Positions 1 to 9,446 of a stretch of DNA of 64,000 nt are shown piece by piece. The notes under the pieces were generated by a model, which was not told the origin of the DNA, searched no databases, and saw only the letters and a list, made by a program, of their open reading frames with translations. How positions within the stretch are numbered: position 1 is the first letter of the stretch; the number at the start of each line of letters is the position of its first letter. Made by a program: the position numbers and the translations under genes. The stretch is taken from NCBI RefSeq assembly GCF_030270605.1, contig NZ_BSYJ01000001.1:372001-436000 (forward strand). The letters run 5' to 3'. The stretch is from Biformimicrobium ophioploci. GTDB lineage: Bacteria > Pseudomonadota > Gammaproteobacteria > Pseudomonadales > Cellvibrionaceae.

Positions 1-2321
1 CGGTCGATGTATTCCTGCGCATCGGCGCGGGGGATATCCAGCTGCTTGGCCAGGCCAAACGCAGACATGCCGTAGATCAGGCCGAAGTTGATGGCCTTGG
101 CCCGGCGACGCTGTTCGTCCTCCACTGCCTCCAGCGGTACCTGGAACACTTCGGCGGCGGTGGCGCGGTGGATATCGGCCCCCTCCGCAAATGCGCGGAT
201 CAGGCCGGCATCGCCGGACAGGTGCGCCATGATGCGCAGTTCGATCTGGGAGTAGTCCGCCGCCAGCAGCTTGTGGCCCGGCTCCGGCACAAACGCCTGG
301 CGGATACGGCGCCCCTCGGCGGTGCGGATCGGGATATTCTGCAGGTTCGGGTCCGATGACGAGAGGCGCCCGGTGGCAGCCACCGCCTGGTGGTAACTGG
401 TGTGCACGCGCCCGGTCACCGGGTTGATCATCAGCGGCAGCTTGTCGGTGTAGGTGTTCTGCAGCTTGGCCATGCCGCGGTACTGCATGATCACCGCCGG
501 CAGCTTGTAATCGTGAGCCAGTTCCTGCAGCACCGGCTCGGCGGTGGAAGGTGCCCCTTTTGGCGTCTTCTTGATTACCGGCAAGCCGAGCTTCTCGAAC
601 AGGATGGCGCCAAGCTGCTTGGTGGACGCCAGGTTGAACTCCTCGCCCGCCAGTTCAAAGGCTTTTTGCTGCAGTTCGGCCATTTTCACTGACAATTCCT
701 GGCTTTGTGCCTTGAGCATGGAAGCATCCACGCGCGCGCCATTGCGCTCCACACGGGCCAGCACCGGCAGCAGTGGCAGCTCGATGCGCTCGAACACCTC
801 CTGCGGACCATCTTCCGCCGCCAGTCGCGGCGCCAGCTCCCGGTGCAGGCGCAGGGTGATATCCGCGTCCTCCGCCGCATAGGGACCGGCCTTTTCCAGC
901 TCGATCTGGTTGAACATCAGCTGCTTGGCACCCTTGCCGGCGATGTCCTCGAAGTGGATGGTGCTCTCACCCAGGTACTTGAGTGCCAGGCTGTCCATAT
1001 CATGGCGGGTGGCGGTGCTGTCGAGCACATAGGACTCCAGCATGGTGTCGGCGGCAATGCCATTGAGAGCAATGTCGTAATTCGCCAGTACATGGCTGTC
1101 GTATTTCAGGTTCTGTCCCACCTTTTTGCAGGACGGGTCCTCCAGCAGCGGCTTCAGCTTTTCCAGTACCAGTTCCTGCGGCAGCTGCACCGGGGCGCCC
1201 ATATAGTCGTGCCCGAACGGCACATAGGCGGCCACGCCGGGTTCTGCACAGAAAGACACACCTACGATACGCGCTTCCATATAGTTCAGGCTGGTGGTCT
1301 CAGTGTCGAAAGCAAACAGCTCGGCCTCGCGCAGGGTTTTCAGCCATGCATCGAGGTGCGCTTCGTCGGTGACGATTTCATAATTGCGCTCGACTTCCGG
1401 CGCGGCGCTCGCACCTTCGCCGCTGGCGGTTGTGTCACCACCCGCCTCACGCAGCAGTTCGTCGAGCCAGCCCCTGAATTCCAGGCTGCGGTACAGCTCG
1501 ATCAGCTTTTCCCGGTCCGGCTCGCGGTTTTGCAGGTCGGCCGGGCCCTGCTCCAGTGCCACATCGGTCTTGATGGTGGCGAGCTTGTAGGACATTTCCG
1601 CGGCGTCGCGGTGCTGCTCCATCTTCGCGGCCAGGGTCTTGGAACCGCGAAAACCCAGCGGCGCAATGGCATCCAGGTCCGCATAGATGGCATCCAGGCC
1701 GCCGAGATTCTGCAGTAGTGCCAGCGCTGTCTTCTCACCGACGCCGGGCACCCCCGGGATATTGTCGACCTTGTCCCCCATCAGCGCGAGGAAGTCGATG
1801 ATCAGGTCCGGGCCAATGCCGAACTTCTGCTTCACTCCGTCCACATCGAGCACAGAGTCATTCATGGTGTTGACCAGGGTGACGCCCGGGCGCACCAGCT
1901 GGGCCATGTCCTTGTCGCCGGTGGAGATGATCACCTCGCGGCCCTCGGCCGCCGCCTGCACCGCCAGGGTGCCGATTACGTCATCCGCTTCCACGCCCTC
2001 GATCACGATGCGCGGCAGGCCCATTGCATCGATAGCATTGTGCAACGGCTCGATCTGCTCGCGCAGGTCGTCCGGCATCGGCGGCCGCTGCGCCTTGTAT
2101 TCCGGGAACATTTCGTCGCGGAAAGTCTTGCCCTTTGCATCGAAGACCACCACCAGCGGGCTGTCCGGGTAGTCCTTGCGCTGCCGGCGCAACATCGCCA
2201 GCACGCCGCGCACCGCACCGGTGGGGCGCTTGTCGGCGGTACGCAGGTCTGGCAGCGCGTGGAACGCGCGGTAGAGGTAGGAAGAGCCATCGACAAGGAT
2301 CAGCGGGGCATTGGAGGACAT
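1..2321 (-). CDS. polA: DNA polymerase I, 3' end beyond window
   Basis: Pol I fills gaps in DNA repair and replaces Okazaki primers. Reading from an ATG at 2321, the protein opens [20 protein letters not shown], typical of the 5'-3' exonuclease domain (about residues 1-290). The 3'-5' exonuclease domain keeps the acidic DTET motif near residue 337, so proofreading is probably intact. The polymerase domain follows, including [22 protein letters not shown] and [10 protein letters not shown]. About 773 codons are visible; the last roughly 150 residues (rest of palm and thumb) lie left of position 1. No frameshift is seen. The next gene to the right is divergent. Confidence 0.97.
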   Translation of the reverse strand, partial: MSSNAPLILVDGSSYLYRAFHALPDLRTADKRPTGAVRGVLAMLRRQRKDYPDSPLVVVFDAKGKTFRDEMFPEYKAQRPPMPDDLREQIEPLHNAIDAMGLPRIVIEGVEADDVIGTLAVQAAAEGREVIISTGDKDMAQLVRPGVTLVNTMNDSVLDVDGVKQKFGIGPDLIIDFLALMGDKVDNIPGVPGVGEKTALALLQNLGGLDAIYADLDAIAPLGFRGSKTLAAKMEQHRDAAEMSYKLATIKTDVALEQGPADLQNREPDREKLIELYRSLEFRGWLDELLREAGGDTTASGEGASAAPEVERNYEIVTDEAHLDAWLKTLREAELFAFDTETTSLNYMEARIVGVSFCAEPGVAAYVPFGHDYMGAPVQLPQELVLEKLKPLLEDPSCKKVGQNLKYDSHVLANYDIALNGIAADTMLESYVLDSTATRHDMDSLALKYLGESTIHFEDIAGKGAKQLMFNQIELEKAGPYAAEDADITLRLHRELAPRLAAEDGPQEVFERIELPLLPVLARVERNGARVDASMLKAQSQELSVKMAELQQKAFELAGEEFNLASTKQLGAILFEKLGLPVIKKTPKGAPSTAEPVLQELAHDYKLPAVIMQYRGMAKLQNTYTDKLPLMINPVTGRVHTSYHQAVAATGRLSSSDPNLQNIPIRTAEGRRIRQAFVPEPGHKLLAADYSQIELRIMAHLSGDAGLIRAFAEGADIHRATAAEVFQVPLEAVEDEQRRRAKAINFGLIYGMSAFGLAKQLDIPRADAQEYID

Positions 2322-2662
2322 GGAAAAACCTGTGCGGAAAAACAATCGGCATAGGATAACCGCCAACGCAACTTTTCGCTCGCCCGGTCGTGGCCAAACC
2401 ACACTTCAACGCAGCCTGCGCGCGATTCATCTTTGCCCTTCTATGTTTAATAAACCTGTCCGGCAACTGTTACGCCGCTGTAAAGGATGACCGCTGTAAT
2501 GGCGCCGCGACGGGCATTCGGGCGATACAAATCAGGCGTTGAAACGCGCGCATATTTCGCCCAAGTCGCGCATCCGCCGGCAAGGACACCGGCGTCTTTT
2601 AAGCGAAACGGAAACATAGCTGGTTGGCCAACAGGTGCTGACCACTCAGGAGGTAGTATCAG
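2322..2662. other. intergenic gap between divergent polA and a small secreted-protein gene
   Basis: This 341-bp stretch separates the polA start from the gene at 2663. I see no convincing coding region, RNA gene or strong sigma-70 promoter. The only clear signal is a strong Shine-Dalgarno sequence, CAGGAGGT at 2647-2654, eight bases before the ATG at 2663. Promoters for both divergent genes must lie here but I cannot place them. Confidence 0.6.
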
Positions 2663-2998
2663 ATGGACACATTTTCCCGTAAGAACGTGATCGCCGCGGC
2701 TGCGGCACTGGCCATGACCCTGTCTGCCGGCATCGCCAGCGCGGACAGCGCAGGCGCGGGCAACCGCGCAGCATTCACTGAAAACAAGCGCAGCGCACTG
2801 ATCAGCAACGCCGACCAGGTACGGGCCGACTCGGCCTCACAACGGCGCAAGTCACAGCTGCAGGCACTGCAGGACCTTGCCAAAAAAGAGGCCTACCGGC
2901 TGGAGCGGTTACGGGCGCTGCTGGAAGCCGGCAAGGGCAGTGAGATGGAGTACGTGGGCAACCCGCCGAAGGTCAACGAGTCGCAGCCGATTCTGTGA
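2663..2998 (+). CDS. small secreted hypothetical protein
   Basis: A 111-residue protein with a clear Sec signal peptide: basic start (MDTFSRKN), Ala-rich hydrophobic stretch to about residue 27, and a likely cut after ASA. The mature part is mostly charged and helix-prone (residues about 50-90, many Arg, Gln, Lys and Leu, possibly coiled coil) and ends NPPKVNESQPIL. I do not recognise a family. The start is well supported by CAGGAGGT at 2647-2654. Its last 26 bases overlap the 3' end of the convergent znuA gene. A periplasmic role is inferred only from the signal peptide. The adjacent zinc genes are suggestive, but I see no metal-binding motif. Confidence 0.7.
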   Translation: MDTFSRKNVIAAAAALAMTLSAGIASADSAGAGNRAAFTENKRSALISNADQVRADSASQRRKSQLQALQDLAKKEAYRLERLRALLEAGKGSEMEYVGNPPKVNESQPIL

Positions 2999-3836
2999 GG
3001 CACGAAACTGTCGCATCCAGGATCGAGGCATACAGCTGCGCAATATCGCTGGTGGGGGCGAGATTATTGCCGAGTGGGTCCATGCTCGCAAAGTGCAGGC
3101 CCAGCTGGCTGGCGAGGCGCTGCTCGGCAGGGCTTCCCCCCGACTCCCCGAGAAAACAGCCGGGCCCGCGGACCTCGCGGCGCAGCTTCAACAGGGTTGC
3201 GGCGCCGTGATGCCCGTGCCCACCCTCGTCGAGGCTGAGCAGCACCAGGCCACTGCCGGCAAAAAAGTGCCCGTAAGCCTCGTGCGTGGATACCAGGGTG
3301 TGGCCCTGAAAGCCCTGCAGGCGCTCGTTGATGCGCGTCTCCCAGAGAGTCATCTCGGCTGCGAAAGCCTCGGCGTTACTGCGGTAGGTGGCAGCCGACG
3401 CGGGGTTGAGCCGGGCCAGGCGCTCCGCCAGGGCGGCGGCGATCAGCGCCATGTTAGCGGGGCGCAGCCACAGGTGCGGGTCCACGCCCGCCGATCCCGG
3501 CCACGCCAACCCCTCTACCGCGCTGGCGCGCAGGACACGATCCGGGTCCGTACCCAGCAATCGTGCCAGTGACGACTCCAGTTCCGGCCCCACCCACAGC
3601 ACCAGGTCGGCACGCTTGAGTAACATGCGCTGCGATGGCCTGAGGGCGCCGGCATGCGGATCGCCCCCTCTCTGCATAACCTGCACCTCGTCCGCCGGCT
3701 CCGCCACGGCCTCTGCCAGCATGGCCAGCGGGCGGATGCTGGCCACGACCTCGACCGCCCCGGCGGGTACGATTACGGGCAACAGGCAGAGCAGCAATAC
3801 GGCTCGGGCGATGGTGCGTCTGGACAAAAACTTCAT
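2973..3836 (-). CDS. znuA: zinc ABC transporter periplasmic zinc-binding protein
   Basis: Captures Zn2+ in the periplasm and hands it to the ZnuB/ZnuC transporter. It has 287 residues with a signal peptide (about 1-27, VPAGA). Likely metal ligands are His61 (GGDPHAGALRPSQ), His121 (GVDPHLWLRP) and His185 (STHEAYGHF), at the spacing expected for cluster A-I solute-binding proteins. A short GHGHH stretch lies near residue 208, rather than the long His-rich loop of E. coli ZnuA. Transcribed divergently from znuC across a 67-bp gap holding a Zur-like site. The 3' end overlaps the convergent small secreted-protein gene. The surrounding znuC and znuB make zinc more likely than manganese. Confidence 0.93.
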   Translation of the reverse strand: MKFLSRRTIARAVLLLCLLPVIVPAGAVEVVASIRPLAMLAEAVAEPADEVQVMQRGGDPHAGALRPSQRMLLKRADLVLWVGPELESSLARLLGTDPDRVLRASAVEGLAWPGSAGVDPHLWLRPANMALIAAALAERLARLNPASAATYRSNAEAFAAEMTLWETRINERLQGFQGHTLVSTHEAYGHFFAGSGLVLLSLDEGGHGHHGAATLLKLRREVRGPGCFLGESGGSPAEQRLASQLGLHFASMDPLGNNLAPTSDIAQLYASILDATVSCLTESAATR

Positions 3837-3856
3837 ATCACGGGCTTCAGGCGGAA

Positions 3857-3873
3857 TTGCTATATAATAACAG
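3857..3873. promoter_or_regulatory. candidate Zur operator in the znuA/znuC divergent gap
   Basis: TTGCTATATAATAACAG is an imperfect dyad. Its minus strand reads CTGTTATTATATAGCAA, close to the gammaproteobacterial Zur pattern TGTTATA-n-TATAACA. It lies between the divergent znuA and znuC starts, where one site could control both. It also overlaps an AT-rich stretch that could be a -10 region. The match is by eye. Confidence 0.6.
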
Positions 3874-3903
3874 GCTGCCCGGAACTCACTAAAGCAGGCG
3901 CCA

Positions 3904-4704
3904 TTGGACAGTCCTCACTCCAACCCTCTCCCGCAGGATAGAGCCGCGGCGCAGCCCGACCTGCTCCTCAGTGGCGAAAAGCTCGGCGTGCGCGTTGGCG
4001 AGCGCTGGCTGCTGCGTGACATTTCACTGAAATTGCATGCGGGGGAGATCGTCACCGTGATCGGCCCAAATGGCGCCGGCAAGACCACCCTGCTGAAATT
4101 ACTGCTCGGGCTGCAGGCGCCGTCCAGCGGTCGCGTCTTGCGCTCGGGCAAGCTGCGCATCGGCTACATGCCGCAGCGGCTGCAGCTCGATCCCACCCTC
4201 CCCCTGAGCGTGGCGCGGTTCCTTTCCATCGGCATCAGCGGCAGCGTCAACGGCGAGACCCGCGCTGCCCTGCGCCAGGTTGGCGCGGAGCCGTTGCTAC
4301 AGCAACCCATGACGGGTCTTTCCGGTGGCGAATTACAGCGGGTCCTGCTGGCGCGAGCACTGTTGCGCAAGCCGCAGCTGCTGGTCCTCGATGAACCCAC
4401 CCAGGGGGTGGATATCGGTGGCCAGGGCGAACTTTACGAACTGATTGGGCGGGTCCGCCACGATCTGAATTGCGGCGTGCTGCTGGTCTCCCACGACCTG
4501 CACCTGGTGATGGCATCCACCGACAAGGTGTTGTGCATCAACCAGCATATCTGCTGCGAGGGCCACCCCGAGCAGGTGAGCCGGGACCCGGCATACCTGT
4601 CGCTGTTCGGGCACGCCGTCGCGCCCTATACACACCACCACAATCACACACACGACCTGCACGGCAATGTCGTGCCGCCGGGTGATTGCGACCACAAGCA
4701 TTGA
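3904..4704 (+). CDS. znuC: zinc ABC transporter ATP-binding protein
   Basis: Cytoplasmic ATPase of the ZnuABC importer, 266 residues. Walker A is GPNGAGKTT (about residues 54-62), the signature is LSGGELQRV, Walker B is LLVLDEP, and the H-loop is LLVSHDLHLV. The C-terminal tail is His-rich (THHHNHTHD and a final DCDHKH), as in many ZnuC proteins, and may sense or buffer zinc. The start appears to be TTG at 3904 with only a weak GCAGGC upstream; no ATG is available before the ATPase core. The znuB start follows 9 bp after the stop, so the two are probably one operon under the Zur-like site. No zur gene is next to it, unlike the Pseudomonas locus. Confidence 0.94.
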   Translation: MDSPHSNPLPQDRAAAQPDLLLSGEKLGVRVGERWLLRDISLKLHAGEIVTVIGPNGAGKTTLLKLLLGLQAPSSGRVLRSGKLRIGYMPQRLQLDPTLPLSVARFLSIGISGSVNGETRAALRQVGAEPLLQQPMTGLSGGELQRVLLARALLRKPQLLVLDEPTQGVDIGGQGELYELIGRVRHDLNCGVLLVSHDLHLVMASTDKVLCINQHICCEGHPEQVSRDPAYLSLFGHAVAPYTHHHNHTHDLHGNVVPPGDCDHKH

Positions 4705-4713
4705 GAGGCTGAC

Positions 4714-5517
4714 TTGCTGGATATCCTCGGGGCCGATTTTATCTGGATGGCGATTGCCGCGGGCAGCCTGGTGGCGCTGGTGAGTGGCCCCCTGGGGTGC
4801 TTCGCGGTCTGGCGAAGGATGGCTTATTTTGGCGATACCCTGGCACACTCTGCCCTGCTCGGGGTGACATTCGGTTTCCTGTTGTCCGTCAACCTGACCA
4901 TGGCCGTGGCCGCCGGCTGCTGTGTAGTGGCGGTGGCACTGGTCTACCTGCAACGTTCACGTGAACTGGCCACCGATACACTGCTCGGCATTCTTTCACA
5001 CTCCATGCTGGCGCTCGGCATCATCACCGTGAGCCTGATGGAGGTGAATGTAGACCTGATGAGCCTGTTGCTTGGCGACCTGCTGTCGGTGACCCTCAGC
5101 GAGCTGGTGCTGATGGCGGCCGGCGTGGCGGCCATACTCGGGCTGCTGTATGCACTTTGGCAGCCGTTGCTGGCCATCACCGTGCACGAAGAACTGGCTG
5201 CGGTTGAAGGCGTGCCGGTGGAAAAGGTACGCCTGGCACTGATGCTGATGCTCGCCCTGCTGATTGCACTGGCCATGAAAGTGGTGGGCATCCTGCTGAT
5301 CACGGCGCTGCTGATTATCCCCGCGGCCACGGCGCGGCGCTTCGCCGGAACCCCGGAGCAGATGGCAGTCCTCGCCAGTATCATCGGCGTTGCTGCGGTA
5401 CTGCTCGGTGTCATGGCATCGGCACTCTGGGATGCGCCGGCCGGGCCGGCGGTGGTGCTGGCGGCGAGCTGCCTGTTTGCCGCCAGCCGGTTTTACCCGG
5501 GTTATCGGGCAGCGTAA
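4714..5517 (+). CDS. znuB: zinc ABC transporter permease
   Basis: Membrane channel subunit of ZnuABC, 267 residues, with about eight hydrophobic segments. It carries the family sequences GCFAVWRRMAYFGDTLAHSA near residue 29 and the permease stretch LLITALLIIPAATARR near residue 190. The start is TTG at 4714 with GAGAGG about 6 bases upstream; the next candidate would remove the first membrane segment. Tightly linked to znuC (9 bp). The stop lies inside the end of the convergent dipeptidase gene (16-bp overlap). Confidence 0.93.
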   Translation: MLDILGADFIWMAIAAGSLVALVSGPLGCFAVWRRMAYFGDTLAHSALLGVTFGFLLSVNLTMAVAAGCCVVAVALVYLQRSRELATDTLLGILSHSMLALGIITVSLMEVNVDLMSLLLGDLLSVTLSELVLMAAGVAAILGLLYALWQPLLAITVHEELAAVEGVPVEKVRLALMLMLALLIALAMKVVGILLITALLIIPAATARRFAGTPEQMAVLASIIGVAAVLLGVMASALWDAPAGPAVVLAASCLFAASRFYPGYRAA

Positions 5518-6725
5518 GCCTCGGCCTGCTGCCACACACGCAGCAGGTTGCCCCCCATGATCTTCTCGATATCCGCCTCGCTGTAGCCGCGCTCGAGCAG
5601 GCCATCGATCAGGTTCGGGTAGCTTGCGGTATCCTTGAGCCCCGTTGGCAGGCTGTCACCGACACCGTCGTAATCCGAGCCAATACCGATGTGGTCCACT
5701 CCGACCAGGTCGCGCACATGGTCAAAGTGATCCAGCACGTCACTGATATCCGCATACTCGAATTTTTCCCTGATCAGGGCCTTCTCGAGTGCCCGCGCTT
5801 CCTCGCCCCTGGGGTCCAGCCCACCGGCCTTCACCTGCCCCGCGACTTCCGCTTTGACCGACTCCCACGAGTCCTTGGAAGCCTGGCTGATAAAGAAAGA
5901 ACCAAAGTTGATCATAATCAGGCCGCCGTTCTCGGCCAGCGCCTCGATCATCTCGTCACTCATATTGCGCTCAAACCCCGGGGTGAAATGCCGCGCGGAA
6001 GAGTGGGACGCAATCACCGGCACCTCACTGACTTCCATCACCTGCCAGAAGGCATCGTCAGAGATGTGTGATACATCCACCATAACGCCCGTCTTATTCA
6101 TTTCCCGCACCAGTTTTTTGCCAAACTCGCTGAGGCCGTTCCAGCGCCGGTGCTCATCGTAGGAAGAGTCGGAAATATGGTTGCTCTTGGAGTGGCACAG
6201 GGTGATGTAGCGGATACCGCGCTCGGCGAAATGGTGCAGGTTGTCGATGCTGCCAGCGATGGGTGCGCCGTTTTCCATGCCCATCGGCAGGGAGATCAGC
6301 CCCCTGTCCACCTGCGCCTGCATATCCGCAAGCGAATAGGGAATGGCGAATTTGTCCGGGTGTCTTGCCACCAGCTTTTCAACATCGTCGATCAGGCGGT
6401 TCGCATGCTCGGTGGCAATACCGGCGTCTTCGTCCGCGGGGGGAATATAGATCGACATGAACGGCACATCGAGGCCACCCTGCCTTGCGCGCGGGAAATC
6501 GAATTCGCCATGCTCGGTGCGAAGCCCTACGTCCTCGAACCTGTCTTCCATCCGGTTGGGTACGTCGACATGGGTATCGATCAGGGTGTAACGCTGCGCG
6601 AGTACCTGGCCGGTGACGGCCTGCTGCGGCGCGGCCGCCGCGGGTGCCGGGGTGTTGGATTGTTCCGGCTGGCCGCAGGCGGCGATGGCGCTGCTCAGGG
6701 CCAGAATCAGGAATTTCTTGTGCAT
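5502..6725 (-). CDS. M19 (renal-dipeptidase-type) membrane dipeptidase, lipoprotein
   Basis: A zinc dipeptidase of peptidase family M19, which cleaves dipeptides including some with a C-terminal D-residue. It has 407 residues. The N-terminus MHKKFLILALSSAIAAC is a lipoprotein signal with the lipobox Cys at 17, so it is probably lipid-anchored and faces the periplasm. Family motifs in order: DTHVDVPNRM (first zinc ligands), GMENGAPI (bridging Glu), ITLCHSKSN, DVSHISDDAF with VIASHSSAR (His ligands), and DHIGIGSDYDG near the C-terminus. Residues 25-40 form an Ala/Pro/Gln-rich linker. It stands alone between znuB (convergent, 16-bp overlap) and the SCO gene. Its natural substrate is not shown by the sequence. 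Confidence 0.9.
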   Translation of the reverse strand: MHKKFLILALSSAIAACGQPEQSNTPAPAAAAPQQAVTGQVLAQRYTLIDTHVDVPNRMEDRFEDVGLRTEHGEFDFPRARQGGLDVPFMSIYIPPADEDAGIATEHANRLIDDVEKLVARHPDKFAIPYSLADMQAQVDRGLISLPMGMENGAPIAGSIDNLHHFAERGIRYITLCHSKSNHISDSSYDEHRRWNGLSEFGKKLVREMNKTGVMVDVSHISDDAFWQVMEVSEVPVIASHSSARHFTPGFERNMSDEMIEALAENGGLIMINFGSFFISQASKDSWESVKAEVAGQVKAGGLDPRGEEARALEKALIREKFEYADISDVLDHFDHVRDLVGVDHIGIGSDYDGVGDSLPTGLKDTASYPNLIDGLLERGYSEADIEKIMGGNLLRVWQQAEAYAAR

Positions 6726-6796
6726 GGTGGGCTCCCTTTTTTTATTCAGTCATTACGCCTGAACGGGAGCCGCGATGCAAATTCACCGGCGCTGCG

Positions 6797-7462
6797 TCAA
6801 TCCTCGAAGGTAACGCGCATCGAGCGATAGGTGAGCTTCAATCGGCCCGGGTCCAGCGGCGCGCGGAAATAGGCATGATAGTGGCCGTTCGGATTGATCA
6901 GCACCACCTGGGCGCCGTGATCCATAGTGTAATCCCCATTTTCCATTGGAACCTTGTTGAAGGGCACGTTGAGCTGGTTGGCAAAGCGTTTCAGGTTCAG
7001 GAAGGGCCCAGTCACGCCGATGAAGTCACTGTGGAAATAATTCACGTACTCATCGAGTTTCTGCACAGAATCCCGGTCCGGGTCGACAGACACGAGCATC
7101 ACCCGCGTATCCAACATGGTCTCTTCATCCAGTGCCTTGTAGAAAGTATTCAGCAGCGACATGGTATTGGGGCAGACATCCGGACAGTTGGTAAATCCGA
7201 AAAACACCAGTGTCCACTGCCCTTTCAGGCTTTCCGTATTGAACGGCTGGCCGTGGTTATCGACAAGGTCGAAACCGGAAAGAATGCGCGGCCGCTCGAG
7301 CAGCACCGCACCATTGGCACGCAGCTCGGCGTTACTGATCACCCGCGGCTGGCTCATTTTATTGATGAAGCCGGCGAGCACCGCCACCATCAATGCGATC
7401 AGTACAACCACCGTCAGGTGAATACCGCGCTTGCGATCCTCGGCATAGTACGAGGTTGTCAT
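6797..7462 (-). CDS. SCO1/SenC-family copper chaperone for cytochrome oxidase
   Basis: Membrane-anchored thioredoxin-fold protein that delivers copper to the CuA site of cytochrome c oxidase subunit II. It has 221 residues: an N-terminal membrane anchor (about 15-38), the copper-binding CPDVC motif in TNCPDVCPNT, and the distal His in MDHGAQVVLINP. AGGAG precedes the ATG. It is the last gene of the oxidase assembly run SURF1 - small TM protein - ctaA - ctaB - SCO, 15 bp after ctaB, which fits a role in assembling the oxidase encoded upstream. Confidence 0.93.
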   Translation of the reverse strand: MTTSYYAEDRKRGIHLTVVVLIALMVAVLAGFINKMSQPRVISNAELRANGAVLLERPRILSGFDLVDNHGQPFNTESLKGQWTLVFFGFTNCPDVCPNTMSLLNTFYKALDEETMLDTRVMLVSVDPDRDSVQKLDEYVNYFHSDFIGVTGPFLNLKRFANQLNVPFNKVPMENGDYTMDHGAQVVLINPNGHYHAYFRAPLDPGRLKLTYRSMRVTFED

Positions 7463-7477
7463 ACTTAACTCCTGCCC

Positions 7478-8374
7478 TTATCCGTTCACTGCAACCAGGT
7501 AATGGTCCAGCAACATAATCACGAACAATACCATCAGGTAGACAATCGAATACTTGAATGTTTCATAGCCCGCATTGCGATTCTTGCCGCGCAACAACTC
7601 GATGCACCACCACAGGAAACCAAAGCCCAGCAACAGTGCGCCGCTCAGGTACAGCCAGCCGAGCATGCCGGTTGCAAATGGCAGCAGTGTGACCGCAATC
7701 AGGATCAGCGTATAAAGCAGGATGTGCAGTTTGGTGTAGGCAACGCCGTGGGTGATCGGCAGCATCGGGATGCCGGCCTTGGCGTAATCATCCTTGCGGT
7801 GGATCGCCAGCGCCCAGAAATGCGGCGGCGTCCACGCGAAAATGATCAGTACCAGCAACAGGGCATGGCCGTGGATTTCACCGGTGACCGCAACCCAGCC
7901 CAACAGCGGGGGCGCGGCACCGGCGAGACCACCGATCACGATATTCTGTGGCGTGGCGCGTTTCAGGAACATCGTGTAGATCACCGCATAACCCAGCAGC
8001 GAGAACAGGGTCAGCCACGCAGTCAATGCGTTGACGAACAACAACAGCACCGACATGCCGGCAAGGCCCAGAAGCAGCGCAAACAGCACGGCTTTCTGCG
8101 GCTCCACACGCCCTTTGGCCACCGGGCGATTGTGGGTGCGCGCCATCTTCAGGTCGATGTGCCGGTCCACCAGGTGGTTGACTGCCGCCGCCGAGCCCGC
8201 GCAAAGGGCAATGCCCAGGTTGCCCAGCAGCAGCACATCGAGGGGCACCATGCCGGGTACCGCAAGCAGCATGCCAATGACCGATGTCAGGATCATCAGC
8301 AGCACTACGTTCGGCTTGGTCAGTTCGTAATAGTCGCGCCAGCTCGCGCCACCGGTCAGAGTTTGGGTCGTCAT
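7478..8374 (-). CDS. ctaB: protoheme IX farnesyltransferase (heme O synthase)
   Basis: UbiA-family membrane prenyltransferase that converts heme B to heme O, the precursor of the heme A used by the adjacent oxidase. From MTTQTLTGG it has 298 residues with about nine membrane segments. The Asp-rich active-site motif is [19 protein letters not shown] near residue 70, and a second motif, [20 protein letters not shown], near 140. The start at 8374 is chosen because AGGGAG stands 6 bases before it; the reading frame stays open upstream into ctaA but that extension is Cys/Arg-rich and not family-like. Ten bases follow the ctaA stop. The orthologue is also called cyoE. Confidence 0.95.
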   Translation of the reverse strand: MTTQTLTGGASWRDYYELTKPNVVLLMILTSVIGMLLAVPGMVPLDVLLLGNLGIALCAGSAAAVNHLVDRHIDLKMARTHNRPVAKGRVEPQKAVLFALLLGLAGMSVLLLFVNALTAWLTLFSLLGYAVIYTMFLKRATPQNIVIGGLAGAAPPLLGWVAVTGEIHGHALLLVLIIFAWTPPHFWALAIHRKDDYAKAGIPMLPITHGVAYTKLHILLYTLILIAVTLLPFATGMLGWLYLSGALLLGFGFLWWCIELLRGKNRNAGYETFKYSIVYLMVLFVIMLLDHYLVAVNG

Positions 8375-8384
8375 GACTATCTCC

Positions 8385-9422
8385 CTAAGGTCTCTGCGTG
8401 GCCGGGGCCAGCTTGCGAATACGGTAATTGAAGGACAGCACTCCGAGCAGCAGCATTGCTGCCATGGCATTGTGCGCGACGGCCACCGGCAGCGGCAGGA
8501 ACAGCACTACGTTGGCGATGCCGAGGGCAACCTGCACAGCCAGCAGGCCGGCCATGCCGATCGCCCAGCGTGGCGATCCCGCCCGCCACGTCAGCAAGGC
8601 GAGCCAGGCGACCAGTAATGTCACTACGATGGCACCAATGCGATGGGCCAGGTGAATCGCGGTACGGGCGTCGTTTTCCAGTGCACCACCGAGGTAATTC
8701 GGGCCAATCTGCTGCGCCATATTGAAACCCGAGGCGAAGTCCGCACTCGGCAGCCACTCACCGTGGCAGGTGGGGAAGTCAGGACAAGCGAGCGCAGCGT
8801 AATTGGAACTGGTCCAGCCACCGAGTGTAATTTGCAGGACCACCGCAACCACGGCGATGATAGCTAGCGGCCTCAGGCGCTGCAGTGCAAGGTATTCCGC
8901 GGCAGGGACGGGTTTTACCTCTGTTGCCAGGCGCATGGCCAGCATCCACAGCATCGACAGGGTTGCCATGCCGCCAAGCAGATGCGCGGTCACGACCTGC
9001 GGCCACAGCTTCAGGGTCACGGTCCACATACCAAAAGCCGCCTGCAGGATGATCAGCCCAAGCAGGATATTGGTCTGCTTGAACGGCATTCGCTGCAGCG
9101 CCTCTCCCGTTTCCAGACGGCTGCGGTTGCGCCACGCCATCACGGTGAGTGCACCCACCAGCAACAACAGGCCACCGGCGAAATAGCGATGCACCATTTC
9201 CGGCCAGGTCTTGTCGGTTTCCACCGGGGCGTCCGGGAACGCCTGGTTCGCCGCGGCAATCTCCTGTGCCTCGTTCGGCCACAACAGGTGGCCATAACAA
9301 CCCGGCCAGTCCGGGCAACCAAGGCCCGCGTCCGCCAGACGGGTAAAGGCGCCCAGCACCACAACAACCACCGCGAGCGCTGTACCGGCCAGTGCAAGCT
9401 TCAGGGGTTTATCATTCTTCAT
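8385..9422 (-). CDS. ctaA: heme A synthase (COX15/CtaA)
   Basis: Oxidises the heme O methyl group to give heme A. It has 345 residues and eight predicted membrane helices in two four-helix halves. Conserved features include the early loop [18 protein letters not shown] with paired Cys, [13 protein letters not shown] with a heme-ligand His, and in the second half [19 protein letters not shown] and [14 protein letters not shown] lies 6 bases before the ATG. It precedes ctaB in the same run, so heme A maturation is encoded beside the heme A-dependent oxidase. Confidence 0.95.
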   Translation of the reverse strand: MKNDKPLKLALAGTALAVVVVVLGAFTRLADAGLGCPDWPGCYGHLLWPNEAQEIAAANQAFPDAPVETDKTWPEMVHRYFAGGLLLLVGALTVMAWRNRSRLETGEALQRMPFKQTNILLGLIILQAAFGMWTVTLKLWPQVVTAHLLGGMATLSMLWMLAMRLATEVKPVPAAEYLALQRLRPLAIIAVVAVVLQITLGGWTSSNYAALACPDFPTCHGEWLPSADFASGFNMAQQIGPNYLGGALENDARTAIHLAHRIGAIVVTLLVAWLALLTWRAGSPRWAIGMAGLLAVQVALGIANVVLFLPLPVAVAHNAMAAMLLLGVLSFNYRIRKLAPATQRP

Positions 9423-9446
9423 TATTCGCCTCCCTTTGCCGGCTGG

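Noticed and set aside
2447-2500. Segment with AATAAACCTGTCC and CGCTGTAA resembling half of the palindromic unit at 11330-11450
   Set aside because: Similarity is limited to short separated words, with no pairing arms or GGAAAGC ends; probably chance.
4955-4966. GTTCACGTGAAC palindrome in znuB, resembling parS
   Set aside because: Two bases shorter in the centre-to-arm spacing than parS (GTTTCACGTGAAAC), so it does not align; it is also far from the cluster in recF.
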